This document shows positions 9,837-21,700 of a stretch of 64,000 bases of DNA, one piece after another. The notes beneath the pieces are model-generated. The model was given only the letters and a program-made list of their open reading frames with translations. It was not told the origin of the DNA and ran no database searches. A program made the translations under genes and the position numbers. Each line of letters opens with the position of its first letter. Within the stretch, counting starts at the first letter, position 1. This DNA is from Wallemia ichthyophaga EXF-994 (taxonomy: Eukaryota; Basidiomycota; Wallemiomycetes; Wallemiales; Wallemiaceae), in the NCBI RefSeq assembly GCF_000400465.1, contig NW_008806297.1, positions 34,096 through 98,095 on the forward strand, written 5' to 3'.

Positions 9837-11538
9837 TCACTTACGCATTTCCCTGCACACCTTGGCTACGAGAACACCCGCTGCAACAACCAAACCAGCT
9901 ATACTACCCTTACCCACCAAGCTCACCCTCTCATCGCGCCTTCTCGAAACCTCCTCAGCATCCGCGTACGATATATCCGGCCTGAAGGTGACTAGCTGGT
10001 ACAGACTCATCCACCCACTGCTAGCAGCCGTTGGGAATGGTTCGCGCCGCAAAATCTCCGGCGACGCCACCGCTGCCGGTCTGATTAGTGTGTTGAGCAG
10101 GGCATCCAACCCTTTCCTGAGTTTATAAAGCGGGTTAGTGACTTTAGAGCGCATTTCGACGTAATTGCCCATCGCCAAGTCGACAATACTACGCAGATCA
10201 CGACTCCTCTCCCGACTGTACCTTTCGAGAGCGACACCGAGCGGCTGGACAGGTGTCGATTTGTCACTGCGTACACCCGCACTGTCCATCATGGCGAGCA
10301 ACACGCGCACATCCTCAAACCCAGCATTCATGCCCTGGCCATAGAAGGGCACCATCGAGTGGGCGGCGTCGCCCAGTATCACTGCACGGTCGGAGTAGTG
10401 GTACGGCGAGCACTGGTGCGGGTGCATTAGTCACTATCTTCGCTATCCCTCTAGCTTTCGCTTGCTCACCCTTATTGTCACAAGTGACCCTTGCGGGTTG
10501 TGCGTAAAGTCATCCGCCGCGCACTCCTCGCCCATCAGAGCAAGTGCGTCGGGAAACTCTCGGCGGAACAGCTCCACGAAGCGGTCTTTACTGTCTGCGA
10601 GCTGAGCGAACTTTTCGAAAGGCGCAAAGAACGTGCATGTGAATGAGCAGTCTTGGTTGGGTAGTGCGATGAGCATGAAGGACTGACGCGGCCAAATATG
10701 CAAGTGGTGGGCATCTAGCAGGAAAGTCGGTCTGCCGAGACCATCAACGGGACCAGCTGGAATGGACAATTCTAGGTAGGCGTGCGGGATGTATTCCTGT
10801 GCGTAGTCCATCCTACAAGTGCACAGGAAAGAGTTGTGAGAAAGTGCTACATGGAGTAGAAATCCCATTCTACCTACCTCATCACCCGCATCAGCTGGTT
10901 GCGTATAACGGAATGCGCTCCATCGGCACCTAGCACCAGATCCCAGTCTTTGTGCGCGGCTGTCGCGCCATTTTGCTCATAATGCAAAACACGCTCGTCG
11001 AACTGCACAGAACGAATTTTGGCATCAAAGGAGATAGAAACGTTGGGAAGAGACTGAGCTTGAGAAATGAGTGCGTTGTTGAGCTTTTGACGGTCGATTG
11101 CATTGATGCACTATTGGAGAGTGAGACATTTCCAAGGAGCACAGCCAAAGACGCGCCTCGCCGTTATTGCTGTAAATCTGGCTATCAAGAGAGCCATCGA
11201 GGCTGTGTATCATACGCCCCTTCATCGGAATGGTTGCGTCAGTGATGAGCCTATGATAAAGAAGACCGTCGTCGCTGTCGATGGATTTGATAGCCATAAG
11301 AGCTCTAGAAGAGATAGCAAGGTTTATGGAGCGTCTGGACAGCTTCTGGAGCTGGCTGGGTGAACGTGGGTCTGCGTACGCTGATGAGCTCGATTGCCAC
11401 ACACAAACCAAAGATAGACAGACCAGGCCTCGATTCATAAATCTGTACATTCCAGCCTTTGCCTGCTAAACCAATCGCAGCTACACAACCAACCAGCCCT
11501 GCACCAGATATCACGACTGTGCGATTATCGCTTGACAT
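9837..11538 (-). CDS. BNA4: Kynurenine 3-monooxygenase (KMO/Bna4)
   Basis: FAD-dependent hydroxylase of the mitochondrial outer membrane; converts L-kynurenine to 3-hydroxykynurenine with NADPH and O2 on the tryptophan-to-NAD pathway. Exons: 11538-11424, 11371-11157, 11110-10878, 10812-10470, 10412-9837, total 493 residues. The FAD motif is VVISGAGLVGCVAAIGLA. Also seen are RRSINLAISSRA, CINAIDRQKLNN, VLGADGAHS, RMDYAQEYIPH, and the second FAD site AVILGDAAHSMVPFYGQGMN followed by GFEDV. The C-terminus has a hydrophobic segment (SIAGLVVAAGVLVAKV) suited to membrane anchoring. Intron 2 only works with a GC donor (11156-11155); see findings. Divergent from HSP90. Confidence 0.92.
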
Positions 11539-11892
11539 GGCGGTGGATGAGCAACGAGAACGGGAATAAGGATATTAACTAGAGAATAGAGCGCTCAAGG
11601 CATAAATTTACTGTAAAATATTTGAATATTTCTTTCTTCGAGAATCTTCGTCTGGCTCCGTTAAAGCTTCTCCAAGCTGCTCTCTTCGGTTTGACAGTCA
11701 ACGTCGGTGAGTTGTAAATATGGGGAGATGGATGGAGATTGTGAAAGATGAGTTCCCGGTGCACCTCCCATCACTGTCCATCTCTCCACCCCTCCAAACC
11801 AAACTAACCACAAGATTCTACAGACTTCTACGAGCTTTATAAGTAAATTTCTTCTTTGTCCACAACGTCCATCATCTAATAAACCACCAGCC
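11539..11892. promoter_or_regulatory. Shared promoter region of bna4 and hsp90
   Basis: 354 bp between divergent start codons. It contains a perfect three-unit heat-shock element (separate entry), a TTTATAAG box about 50 bp before the HSP90 ATG, and CT-rich runs typical of fungal 5' regions. No open frame with coding character. Confidence 0.6.
11637..11649 (+). promoter_or_regulatory. Heat-shock element TTCnnGAAnnTTC
   Basis: TTCGAGAATCTTC has three alternating 5-bp units in perfect phase, the Hsf1-binding consensus. It lies 243 bp upstream of the HSP90 start. Loose extra TTC units occur just before it at 11630 and 11634, out of perfect phase. Control of HSP90 by Hsf1 is well established in fungi. 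Whether it also acts on the divergent bna4 gene is unknown. Confidence 0.75.
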
Positions 11893-14041
11893 ATGTCACA
11901 AACGACTCACACATTCCAAGCTGAGATCTCTCAGCTTCTCGATCTCATTATCAACACCTTCTACTCTAACAAGGAAATTTTCTTGAGAGAATTGATCTCC
12001 AACTCATCCGATGCACTCGACAAGGTCCGCTACTCGTCACTCACTGATCCATCCGTACTCGACTCACAGAAGGATCTCTTCATCAGACTCACTCCAATCA
12101 AGGAGCAGAAATGTTTGATTATTCGTGACTCTGGTATCGGTATGACCAAGGCTGACCTTGTAAACAACTTGGGTACCATCGCAAAGTCCGGTACCAAGGC
12201 TTTCATGGAGGCTTTAAGCGCAGGTGCTGATGTCTCCATGATTGGTCAATTCGGTGTTGGTTTCTACTCTGCTTACCTCGTTGCCGAGAAGGTTGAAGTC
12301 ATCACCAAGCACAATGATGACGAGCAATACATCTGGGAGTCTTCCGCTGGTGGTACCTTCACCATCACTCAAGACACCACTAACCCTCCTATTGGCCGTG
12401 GTACTGAAATGCGTCTCTTTTTGAAGGAGGACCAACTCGAATACCTCGAAGAAAAGCGTATTAAGGAAGTCGTTAAGAAGCACTCGGAGTTCATCTCATA
12501 CCCAATTCAACTCCTCGTCGAGAAGGAAGTTGAGAAGGAAGTTCAAGATGAGTCTGCTGAGCAAAAGACCGAAGAAGACAAGCCAAAGATCGAGGAAGTC
12601 GAAGATGAGGACGCAAAGAAGGAAAAGAAGACCAAGACCGTCAAGGAGACTGTCAAGGAAGAAGAGGAGCTCAACAAGACCAAGCCAATCTGGACTCGTA
12701 ACCCACAAGATATCTCAAACGAAGACTATGGTGCGTTCTACAAGTCTCTCACCAACGACTGGGAAGACCACCTCAGCGTCAAGCACTTTTCTGTTGAAGG
12801 TCAACTCGAGTTCAAGGCTTTGCTCTACGTTCCAAAGCGTGCTCCATTCGACCTCTTCGAGACTAAGAAGAAGCGTAACAACATCAAGCTCTACGTCCGT
12901 CGTGTCTTCATTATGGACGACTGTGAAGACCTTATTCCAGAATACCTCAACTTTGTCAAGGGTGGGTGTGCTGTTTGACTGATTAATATCTACTAACATT
13001 TCTACAGGTATCGTCGACTCTGAAGATCTTCCATTGAACATTTCTCGTGAGACCCTCCAACAAAACAAGATTCTCAAGGTCATTCGTAAGAACATTGTCA
13101 AGAAGTGTCTCGAAGCCTTCTCTGAAATCGCTGAGGACAAGGAAAACTTTGCCAAGTTCTACGAAGCCTTCGGCAAGAACATCAAGCTCGGTATCCACGA
13201 AGATGCTCAAAACCGTGCTAAGCTCGCTGAGTTCCTCAGATTCCACTCAACCAAGTCTGGTGAGGAGCAAACCAGCTTGAAGGATTACATCACTCGTATG
13301 CCAGAAGTTCAGAAGAACATCTACTACCTCACTGGTGAATCGCTCTCAGCAGTCAAGGACTCACCATTCTTGGAAGTTCTCAAGAACAAGGGCTTCGAAG
13401 TTCTTCTCATGGTTGACCCAATTGACGAGTACGCCGTCACTCAACTCAAGGAATTCGAAGGCCGTAAGATGGTCTGTGTTTCTAAGGAAGGTCTTGAACT
13501 TGAAGAGACTGAGGAGGAGAAGACTAAGCGTGAACAAGAAGCCAAGGACTTTGAAGATCTCTGCAAGTCAGTCAAGGAAACTCTTGGAGAGAAGGTTGAG
13601 AAGGTTGTTGTTTCCAACAGAATCCAAGACTCACCAATGGTTCTTGTAACCTCCACATTCGGATGGTCTGCTAACTTTGAAAGAATCATGAAGGCTCAAG
13701 CACTCCGTGATGCTTCCATGTCAGCATACATGGCTTCTAAGAAGACGCTCGAAATCAACCCACAAAACGCTATCATTAAGGATCTCAAGCGTAAGGTTCA
13801 AGACGATGCTGCAGACAAGACTGTCCGTGATTTGACCTACCTCTTATTCGAAACTGCATTGCTTACATCAGGTTTCACACTCGATGACCCAACCTCATTC
13901 GCTAAGCGTATCAACAGAATGGTGTCACTTGGTCTCTCAATCGACGAAACTGAGGCCGTTCCTGCCGCTGCCACCGACAACAAGGACGATGTTCCAGCAC
14001 TTGAAGGTGAAGGCGCTGGTGCAATGGAAGAAATTGATTAA
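11893..14041 (+). CDS. HSP90: HSP90 cytosolic chaperone
   Basis: ATP-dependent homodimeric chaperone. Two exons, 11893..12961 and 13008..14041, with a 46-nt intron (GTGGGT, CTAAC, TACAG), total 700 residues. The N-terminal GHKL ATPase shows [19 protein letters not shown], the Asp of [11 protein letters not shown], and the lid [15 protein letters not shown] charged, Glu/Lys-rich linker lies at about 210-265, then the middle domain ([42 protein letters not shown]) and the C-terminal dimerisation domain. The protein ends in MEEID instead of the usual MEEVD that binds TPR co-chaperones. Codons are strongly C-biased (AAG, CTC, TCA), as expected for a highly expressed gene. A heat-shock element lies upstream. 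Confidence 0.98.
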
Positions 14042-14382
14042 AATTAATATTTGCATATAGCTTTTCTTTTCAGGTGTATCATAAATTTTATCCTTTTGAT
14101 GATAATTTTGGGTTCATGTGGGTATCAATATTATTGACTTGCCTTTGAGTTGCATTGTGTCAGCTGATAATGTGCTGCTCATTTGCACACAAACACTCCA
14201 AATATGTGCAGGAAAAGACGCGAAATGTATCAAAAGTTAAGGAAGATATAAGTGTTCAAAGATTCTAGAGACCGCGCCGCGGGTATGTGAAAAATATCAG
14301 AGGGTAAAGTGACTGTGAAAGGTAATCCAATTGCCAAACGATTCGGTCAGCTGTATCGAAGTTTAAAATTTGCTATCCACAC
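14042..14382. other. Convergent intergenic region
   Basis: 341 bp between the HSP90 stop and the AA9 LPMO stop. AT-rich, no coding potential seen; presumably both 3' UTRs and polyadenylation sites. Confidence 0.5.
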
Positions 14383-15358
14383 TTAGTGAGAGGCATCAGC
14401 GTGGTGACGACGACGCTTAGCGTTAGTACCGCCGTTGTTTGATGCACCCCAGTAGAGTGCTGGTCCGACTTTGTTGACGTCGTAATAGAAGTTCTGTTGG
14501 TATACATCGACCTGCTCAGACTCCCAGTTGTACAATTCACCAGCAGGAGTCAAAGCTGGGAATGGAGAGCCATTCGGAGTGGAGCTCTCGATGTTTAACT
14601 GAATACAGGCTGGATAGTGCTGTGGAGCCCACATGTTGTGGTAGCTAATGTGCTCAACTCTAAGCAAGTATTGAGCAGCTGGGATATCAGCAGGGATCTG
14701 CATAGCCATCCATGAACCCTCTTGGAGCATAGACTTTGTTCCACCCCACAGACCATAGCCATTTGAACCGCCGGCGGGCATGTGGTCGATCCAGCCTTGC
14801 TCATTTGGAACAGACATATCATGGCCATCTTGGAATATCTTGAAGTAGCTGGCGTCTGCTGAATTGAACGAGGTGCAGTCGTTGTTGTCACATGGTGCCA
14901 TGTATCCCATGACGGCACCTACTGGGTGAGGCCATGAATTACCGTTTGGACCTGCACTGCCTTCCCAGTGCACATTGACATATGAGCCCGCTTGAGTGGT
15001 GACAACTGTTGGTCTATTTTATTGTCAGCCAAATCGAGACATCGCAAGCGCGACTCACGTTGGTGATTGTCCAGCTGAGCCACAAGAAATCAGAGATGGG
15101 TTGTAAATGCCGTCACCACCGACATAACCAGTGTCAGCCGGGAATCTAAAGAAAGAATAACCGTCAGCGAACAGCGAACAAAGCGCGGCGATATCCCCGA
15201 ACTCACTGTCTGACTGCGGAGTTCGCATTTCTAGCGGAAGCCCAGTTGTCGGCACCTTGGTAGTCTTGGTAGTTGGCACTGAAGACATCTACAGTACCGT
15301 GAGCAGCAGCTGCTGCGATTATTGAGGCGACGAGCGCGATATTTGATTTGTTGAACAT
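14383..15358 (-). CDS. Secreted AA9-type lytic polysaccharide monooxygenase
   Basis: Copper enzyme that oxidatively cleaves beta-1,4-glucans such as cellulose. Three exons: 15358-15207, 15145-15059, 15013-14383, total 289 residues. A signal peptide (residues 1-19, ending in an Ala run) places His20 as the mature N-terminus (HGTVDVF), as the AA9 copper histidine brace requires. The second copper His is probably that of NSWPHPVGAVMGYMAPC, and the axial Tyr and its partner Gln fit PQHYPACIQLNI. Other family features are PADTGYVGGDGIYNPSLISC and WMAMQIPADIPAAQYLLRVEHI. There is no cellulose-binding module or GPI signal; the tail is a basic Arg/His-rich stretch. The introns are 61 and 45 nt. The AA9 assignment is from motif order, and a related AA family is the main alternative. 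Confidence 0.85.
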
Positions 15359-17425
15359 TTGGTTGTCTTGTATTAGTGAGTGTGTTGGTTTTGAAACTAA
15401 CGAATGTGGATGGCGGCCTAGGAGGTTTAATTTAGTGTTAACTGTAGTTCGTCGTTGTTTTCCGTTGAGGAAGTCGCAGTTAATAACACAGCCGAGGTCA
15501 ATGCACGGTAGGAACGCAGAGTCATCATGAGATCCAGACTTTGCTACTATAAAAGGCAACTAGTGACAAATGCTGCATTTGCACGTGTGTTATTCCGATG
15601 ATATTGTTCCACCATCCCTCAGACGGTTTTCCTTCATCTTTGCGCTTGTATTTAGCGCGGAACTGATCATCTTAAACCCTGAAAATCCCTGAGAATCCCG
15701 CTTATGGTTCCCAAAATAGCGCGTCCGAAGTCTTCTTCAGAGAGCCTTTAGGTATGGCATGTGCAATCACGGTCATATCGAAAATTTAGACTAAAGATGC
15801 AGCCGAGTCTCAGGTGATTCTTCGATTTGCGTCCGCAAAGCTATTGCCACAAGCTGCGCATTGCGGCCACTAGACTGTGCTAATGTTTTGATCACTAATG
15901 CTATATGCATATGCATGCACAAAAATACACGCGGTCAAAGCTTGAGACATGATCTGTTGGGGATACTTGGGGTTGCTTGAAGTGACACTCTATACCATTT
16001 TTCCTTATCAGGACTGTGTTCAGGTCGCTTTTGTGTTGAATATTAATATTGCCGCGGGTTCAGGGTGTTCTCTATCTAACCTAGGGTGGCAGAGGGTTTA
16101 CCGGTAGCTGATGAAAGCATTTTCAACGCATTTCTTGTCCCACTACTCTTGGAAATCTACGCTGCTAAGTTTGGAAGCTTCGGCATCTTCTAGACGTACG
16201 GCAGCTGGAACAGGAGGAAGGAAACATATAATCGTAAGGCACTCGATTGGTCAAAGGTATGCTCAAATCTCACAATACGAGTCGCTCTTGGAAATTGCTC
16301 GAGCATGTCTCTGAAAATGATATCACTGCCACGCTCGATATGGCTTCCTGAGCCTCAGTTGCCGTGAGCAAATACCATCATTGCCATTAAATAGAATAAC
16401 GATTTCGTAACAAAAACATGTATTTCATTGTAAATAAGTGATACATTTAACTGTAATTTTACATCCGTCTGGCTTTTCACACATAAAGAAACGGCCACAA
16501 AGCGCCGCAAGAAGTCTAAGCAGCCTGTAGCTAAGCAAAGAAGCAACACATTCCAAATCAGTAGATGACCCGATGAACTACTTCTGCTTATCATTCAATT
16601 AAGTTCTGAGTACATGTTGTCAGTAACATGCAAACAATTCAAATGTTTATTAAGCCCCGATACTTTGATAATCTGTTATCACCACCTTATCTCTGCAATT
16701 TCAACAACACTATGACGCAGTTTTTGATCGCCCACTCAACCACTTCAAGCCCCTTGTGTTGCTCATGAATAGCATAAGAGTTATTCCAAACAGAATAATT
16801 TTTATCAAGTAGGCGTAAAATGCTCGATCGCACTTTTTTCACTTCTAGCTGCTCGAATTGCTTTATCGCTAGGTCATATTACTATTTTCAGGCAGTACAG
16901 TTCCTACTGAATTGCTTCACATATACACCTAATTTGGTTATATATGACGTGAAACCCAGCAAATTGTGCATCTTATACTCAACAGTTGTCGATGATTTGA
17001 CCATTTTTCCATTCGAACCCAATAATTACCTATTGGCTCCCGCCGTTCCCATTCCCGAATTTCAAAAGGCTTTGACTGCATTCCAGGTTACCTGTTGATT
17101 GCAGTACTGATATCACTTTCAGTGGCGACGGCCGGGATATCTTCGGAAACAGATTGGCTGGTTTTCACGCTAAATTACACAAACATTTGAAAAACATCGT
17201 ATTATTGGATTACAGAATGAGATCACCTCGTAATACCAACCCAGCTCTTATAATCCGAGCAATCGCTTTAGCAAAATTTACATTCAAGTTCATCATTTGC
17301 GAATATGACTTACCGTCATACTATAAGACTGAGCACAATTGACAACTCCTCGACAGAACTAATATGCTAGCCCGTTAAAATATCACATCAAAATGATACA
17401 AAAATGTTTTAACATCAAAAAATTT
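15359..17425. other. Gene-poor stretch between the LPMO gene and tRNA-Lys
   Basis: 2.07 kb without a convincing gene. Open frames are short (none above about 92 codons), lack conserved motifs and have no splice signals that join them. A TATAAAAGG box on the plus strand at about 15548 has no gene behind it. The LPMO promoter must be at the left end. The composition and frame decay resemble degraded repeat DNA, but I cannot name an element here. Confidence 0.5.
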
Positions 17426-17498
17426 AGCCCCACGCGGGGCTCGAACCCGCAGCCTTGTGATTAAGAGTCACACGCTCTACCGATTGAGCTAGCGAGGC
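17426..17498 (-). tRNA. tRNA-Lys (anticodon CTT)
   Basis: The minus-strand cloverleaf is complete without an intron. The acceptor stem GCCTCGC pairs with GTGGGGC (two G-U wobbles). D arm GCTCAATCGGTAGAGC; anticodon stem TGTGA/TCACA with loop CTCTTAA (anticodon CTT, reads AAG). Variable loop AGGCT; T arm GCGGG-TTCGAGC-CCCGC. Position 73 is T, followed by AAATTTTTT, a Pol III terminator. Confidence 0.95.
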
Positions 17499-17689
17499 TT
17501 ATGATTATGTTTTTAAAAGCACGTATATATTCGTCTTTTTTTACGCATATTTTTCCTGGAATCGCCAAATCTTCAGTTTTTGCTTGTAATATTGCGGAAT
17601 CAAGTTCCTAGCCCAACAAGAGACTTACTATGCTATTTTGTTGTTGAATTTGAGTTCAATAAAGTGTATACGGTGTGTTTGTGAATATT

Positions 17690-18214
17690 TTCACAGCCAA
17701 TTTCGAAACAGCTGTGATCTCTATTGACTTTACTCTCAAGCCGGCTCTTTCCGCTTTCCGTAAATGCCTGCTTGAGCGACACACTGCTCTCTTGAGAGTA
17801 GATGCACGTAGTTTACCAGGACCAAAGTCGAAAGATGCAGAGAGAGCAATGGGTAGGATGACTTCCACACAGGCGGCCAGGATGCTCAACAAGCTTCCCC
17901 GTGGTACGCGAAGTGTGGCCACACATATCCGCTCAGGCCACTTCCCTACTGCCAAGTCTTACCGATTCCGATTCAAACTGTCCGACTCACCACTTTGCAG
18001 CAAGTGCAATGAAGTAGACAGTATCACAAACAGGATTTTCAGATGTAGGAAGTTCGATCAAGCAGGATTATTTTTGAGGAGGAGGATATATGGACTGGGG
18101 TTAAGGTTCGAGATGAAATATATGCTTTCAAATGAAGAAGCTCTCAAATCTCTCTACGAGTTCTTCAAAAACCAGCACAGCACCCACCCGCCCGCCTCCG
18201 GTAGCTCCACGTAG
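17690..18214 (+). pseudogene. Degraded C-terminus of a LINE-like (non-LTR) retrotransposon polyprotein
   Basis: An open stretch of about 175 codons with no plausible start of its own. The protein has the layout seen at the end of fungal non-LTR reverse transcriptase/RNase H polyproteins: AERAMGRMTSTQAARMLNKL, PRGTRSVATHIRSGHFPTAK, then a zinc-binding-like cluster SPLCSKCNEVDS...RIFRC, and a terminal helical LLSNEEALKSLYEFF type segment. In the usual C-x2-C-x7-H-x4-C pattern the His appears to be replaced (SITNRIFRC), which argues for decay. No upstream reverse-transcriptase catalytic motif (YxDD) is present. It starts about 190 bp from a tRNA-Lys gene. Confidence 0.6.
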
Positions 18215-18726
18215 TAAAATCCCAATTTACGGCACACATGCCAAGAACCGCGTCCCTTTGAGTCACTACAATTGTCAGCTTTCAATGCAAAAGAAGTGTA
18301 GATACGCGAAAATTATTAATCGTTGTAACGCTTTTGACTATATATTATGATTTCTATCTAATCGAACAAGCTGTGGATGAAAAACGAAGGAGCATTATGA
18401 AGATAGCATTGGATTTTGAGAGGTATAAGTTTCTTTTTAAGTATGCATATTCTCAAATTCCAGCCAGTTATTATTGTTTCTAGTAGAGTGTCAATAACAC
18501 CCTTAAAAACATCATCATGCTATAATCACTCGCTCACTTTTCTTTCTATCACTGGATTTGATTATCGCATAGCAGTACCTCAAATACAAGTCAGATATCC
18601 ACATTTTCAACACTAATAAGTACACACTTCAACAGACTATGAAATAATAATTAATTCTTATATATGCAAATATATTACTTGAATGTCGGAATAGAAATGA
18701 AGAAAAATCGGTTCTTTTTTATTTGT
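18215..18726. other. Non-coding stretch after the retroelement remnant
   Basis: 512 bp, AT-rich, with stops in all frames. It should contain the 3' UTR of CRM1 at its right end. Nothing else recognised. Confidence 0.4.
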
Positions 18727-21700
18727 TTAGAGTTCCTCGTCTTCAAGCAGAGCAGGCTTGATCATACCCGGTACTGCATTTCTAGCAGCTTCACGTTGTT
18801 TTCTATCCTCCTCTTGTTGCTCGAATTCTATTGCAGCAGCGCCTGGAGCATTTGCCTGATCTATCGCTGGAGCACCTGCATGATCACCTTGTAATTCTTT
18901 CAATTGGATCAAGAAGTCTCTCAAATGTAATTTGAATTTAGCAGGGTCTTCATTCAATTCGAATAATCCGGTAACGAATGATTGGATTTGTACTGGTTGC
19001 AAGTGAGGGAAGGCATTTGCTAAGAGGTTGGCTGAGTAATCTCTAACGAAAATAGCATTGCTTGTTGATGGGTCCACCTGTGCAGGATCGTAAAGTGGTG
19101 CTGAAATTGAGTTCGAGGCTACCAATCCGTATAATCTAGCCAACAAGGTTGATTGCAACTTGAATCCACTCTTATGATCCGAGTCTGTAAGAACATAGAA
19201 CGAGTCTTGCAATATACTCAGGTAGTATGTTTGGAAGAATGCATTTGCAACACCTTGATCTGTCTTCAGAACGTTGTCAATAACCTCAAGCGCCAAGTAA
19301 AGACCAGTGTCAGCAATATCACGCATAGTGTGCTTGATAGCCCATACGACGGAGTCCATTGTCAGCTTGAATTGAGATGGAGGAAGTTGTAAGAGTGCTG
19401 TGAGGTGTGTTAAAATTACGCATATCGCTTTATACCAACTTACCTGGGAAACAGTGCTTGTTGATTGCCCTCAACAAGGTAAAGAAACCAACACGATGTT
19501 CAGGGAATTCAGCAAAGTCCTGATTGATCATGCTGAGTGTACATTCGAAGATAGCATCTAGAATTGGTGGTACTTGATCTGTAAGCAGTGGTCCAAGCTT
19601 ATTCACAATTGTAGCAGTAACATTGAGAACTTCAGCATCTCTTGCTGATGGAACGTTGCGATTATAGTCCAACAAGATGGCCTCAAGCAATGGTGGAATA
19701 AAGTTGGCAATGACAAACTCCAAATCTTCAGCCTTCTTGATGTAGGTTTCAACCAGCCTCAAAACTTCCTTTTTGATTGTTCTCAATCCTCTAACCTTTG
19801 GTGTTTTGGTAGCGATGATGCCTTCAACAGCAACTGTCTCGCTGATAACACCACTAACAGCTTTATACAGACCAAGCATATCCATGTAGATTCTAGCAAT
19901 CTGTGGAAGGTAGAAGCTGCCGATGGACATACATGCTGATACGTTAGTCTTGAGTACGTTTGAAAGGATCTTGATGTTTTCTGGTACTGAAAGCACATCA
20001 ACATTACTTGCGGCTTGCTGCATTAGAGAGTCCCAAGCGTTGTTTGGCATATCCATAAGCTTGGCAATGAGATTCTCTTGCACAGGCTTGTTTGGTTGAG
20101 CTGAGATCATTTGTCCAATGGCCTCGTAGAAAGTGTGGACTTGTTGAGGAGCCAAGTCTATTGTGATACGATGAAGATTACGGAGAATTTCATCAATGAA
20201 TGGTTCTTGTTCAGCTGATTGTTGCATCACAAAGTGCTTTCTACACTTTTGAGCTATCTTGATAAAAGTATCGCAAGCCATATCTTGAACACCTTCATGA
20301 GTTTCGTGCATGAATTCAAATAACTTGTTGACGACAGTCTTCAAGAACTTCCAGTGAGCTTTGAGGAAGCGTGGGTATTGACCGACGATGTACATGATAT
20401 CTGAAGCAACGACGGCTTTGTTGTCCTTACCACGCTTAATCTCACATAGACCAAGAAGATCTTTGATAACTGTAACCAAGAATCTTTTCTCCGTATCCTC
20501 GTTCATCGCACCAGAAATACTACCAATTGCCCAACAAAGAGTGTTGAGATTTGACCAAGACCATTCCGAGCCATCTACCTGTTTTGCGAGCTTCTCAGTC
20601 ATGATTTGTTCGGTATCATAAACGTCCAAGTGAGTCAAATAAACGAGAACACCTTTCATTTCTTTGTAAAGGAGAATGGTATCAGATTCTTTAAGGAACT
20701 CCCTAACAATTTCACCCTCGTCGTTCTCAACGATTAACACTTCTTCTGGCTTAACCATTCTTTCGATCATGACTAAACGGAGATTAGAGAGGACTTCACT
20801 GTAGATATTTTTGCGAAGATTCTGACCACTCGCTGCACCAGCAACGTTCATATTCAAACCAAGAAGGGGGTTCATTCCAGCCATTGGCAATTGTTGCACC
20901 TCATCGTAGAGTTCCGCGACTAGGACTGTCCAGTATTCTAAAGCGATTTTGAATATTTCACGCTCTGGAACCTGAGATATTTTGACGAGGTAAAGGTGGG
21001 CGTTGAGAAGGACGTCTTTGTTTTCTGGCGTTTCAACGAGTGAGAGGTGAGATCTAAGGAAGTTTGTGAGGAAAAGTGCGAGGTTAAGGATGAGTTCTTG
21101 GTCAGAATCGTTGGAAGATTCGTATGCACCAGCGATATCAGTTGATGGAGGGATCATTTTGTTAACAATAGTCATGACCATGTTGAACAGGATAACAAAC
21201 TTGGCATCATACTCTGGAGTGACCTTAAGAGCGCCAATTTCAGCAAGACATTTGAAAGTAACGTTTCTAAAGTCTTGTACTTCCAAGAATCTAGATATAA
21301 GCATATCGATGATATTGGTTTCGAATATGTAACCCAATGGAATCCAGTTGAGGAATTTGAGGAGAGTTTCAAGTGTGGCTTTGATAAGTGATGGCTTTAC
21401 AGCTTTCTCAAGAACTTCAGAGCATAATTGGAATATTTCTGAGAACTCTCCACACATGGAGTTTTTCAGTGCTTTTGTCTTTGCTTGAGTCATTTGCTCA
21501 GCGGAGAAATCGAATATTTCCTCAGAAAGAAGCTTAAGGATGACCATATTATTCTCGCAAAGGCTGAGATTAGATTTTGAGGATGTAACGATCTCTGGTA
21601 TGAATGACGGCCAATCCTTAGGCCAGGCTTGTTTGAGGATCTTACAGGATGATTAGCGGGAATAAATACACGCACATTAACCACTCACCTGCACCAAAAT

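Noticed and set aside
12496-12708. Hydrophobic Leu-rich frame antisense to the HSP90 charged linker
   Set aside because: Arises from complementing Glu/Lys codons; antisense shadow.
15547-15556. TATAAAAGG box
   Set aside because: It faces away from the LPMO gene and no gene starts downstream on the plus strand.
16820-17342. Two short plus-strand frames considered as a retroelement ORF
   Set aside because: No reverse transcriptase, RNase H or zinc-knuckle motif; composition like random AT-rich DNA.
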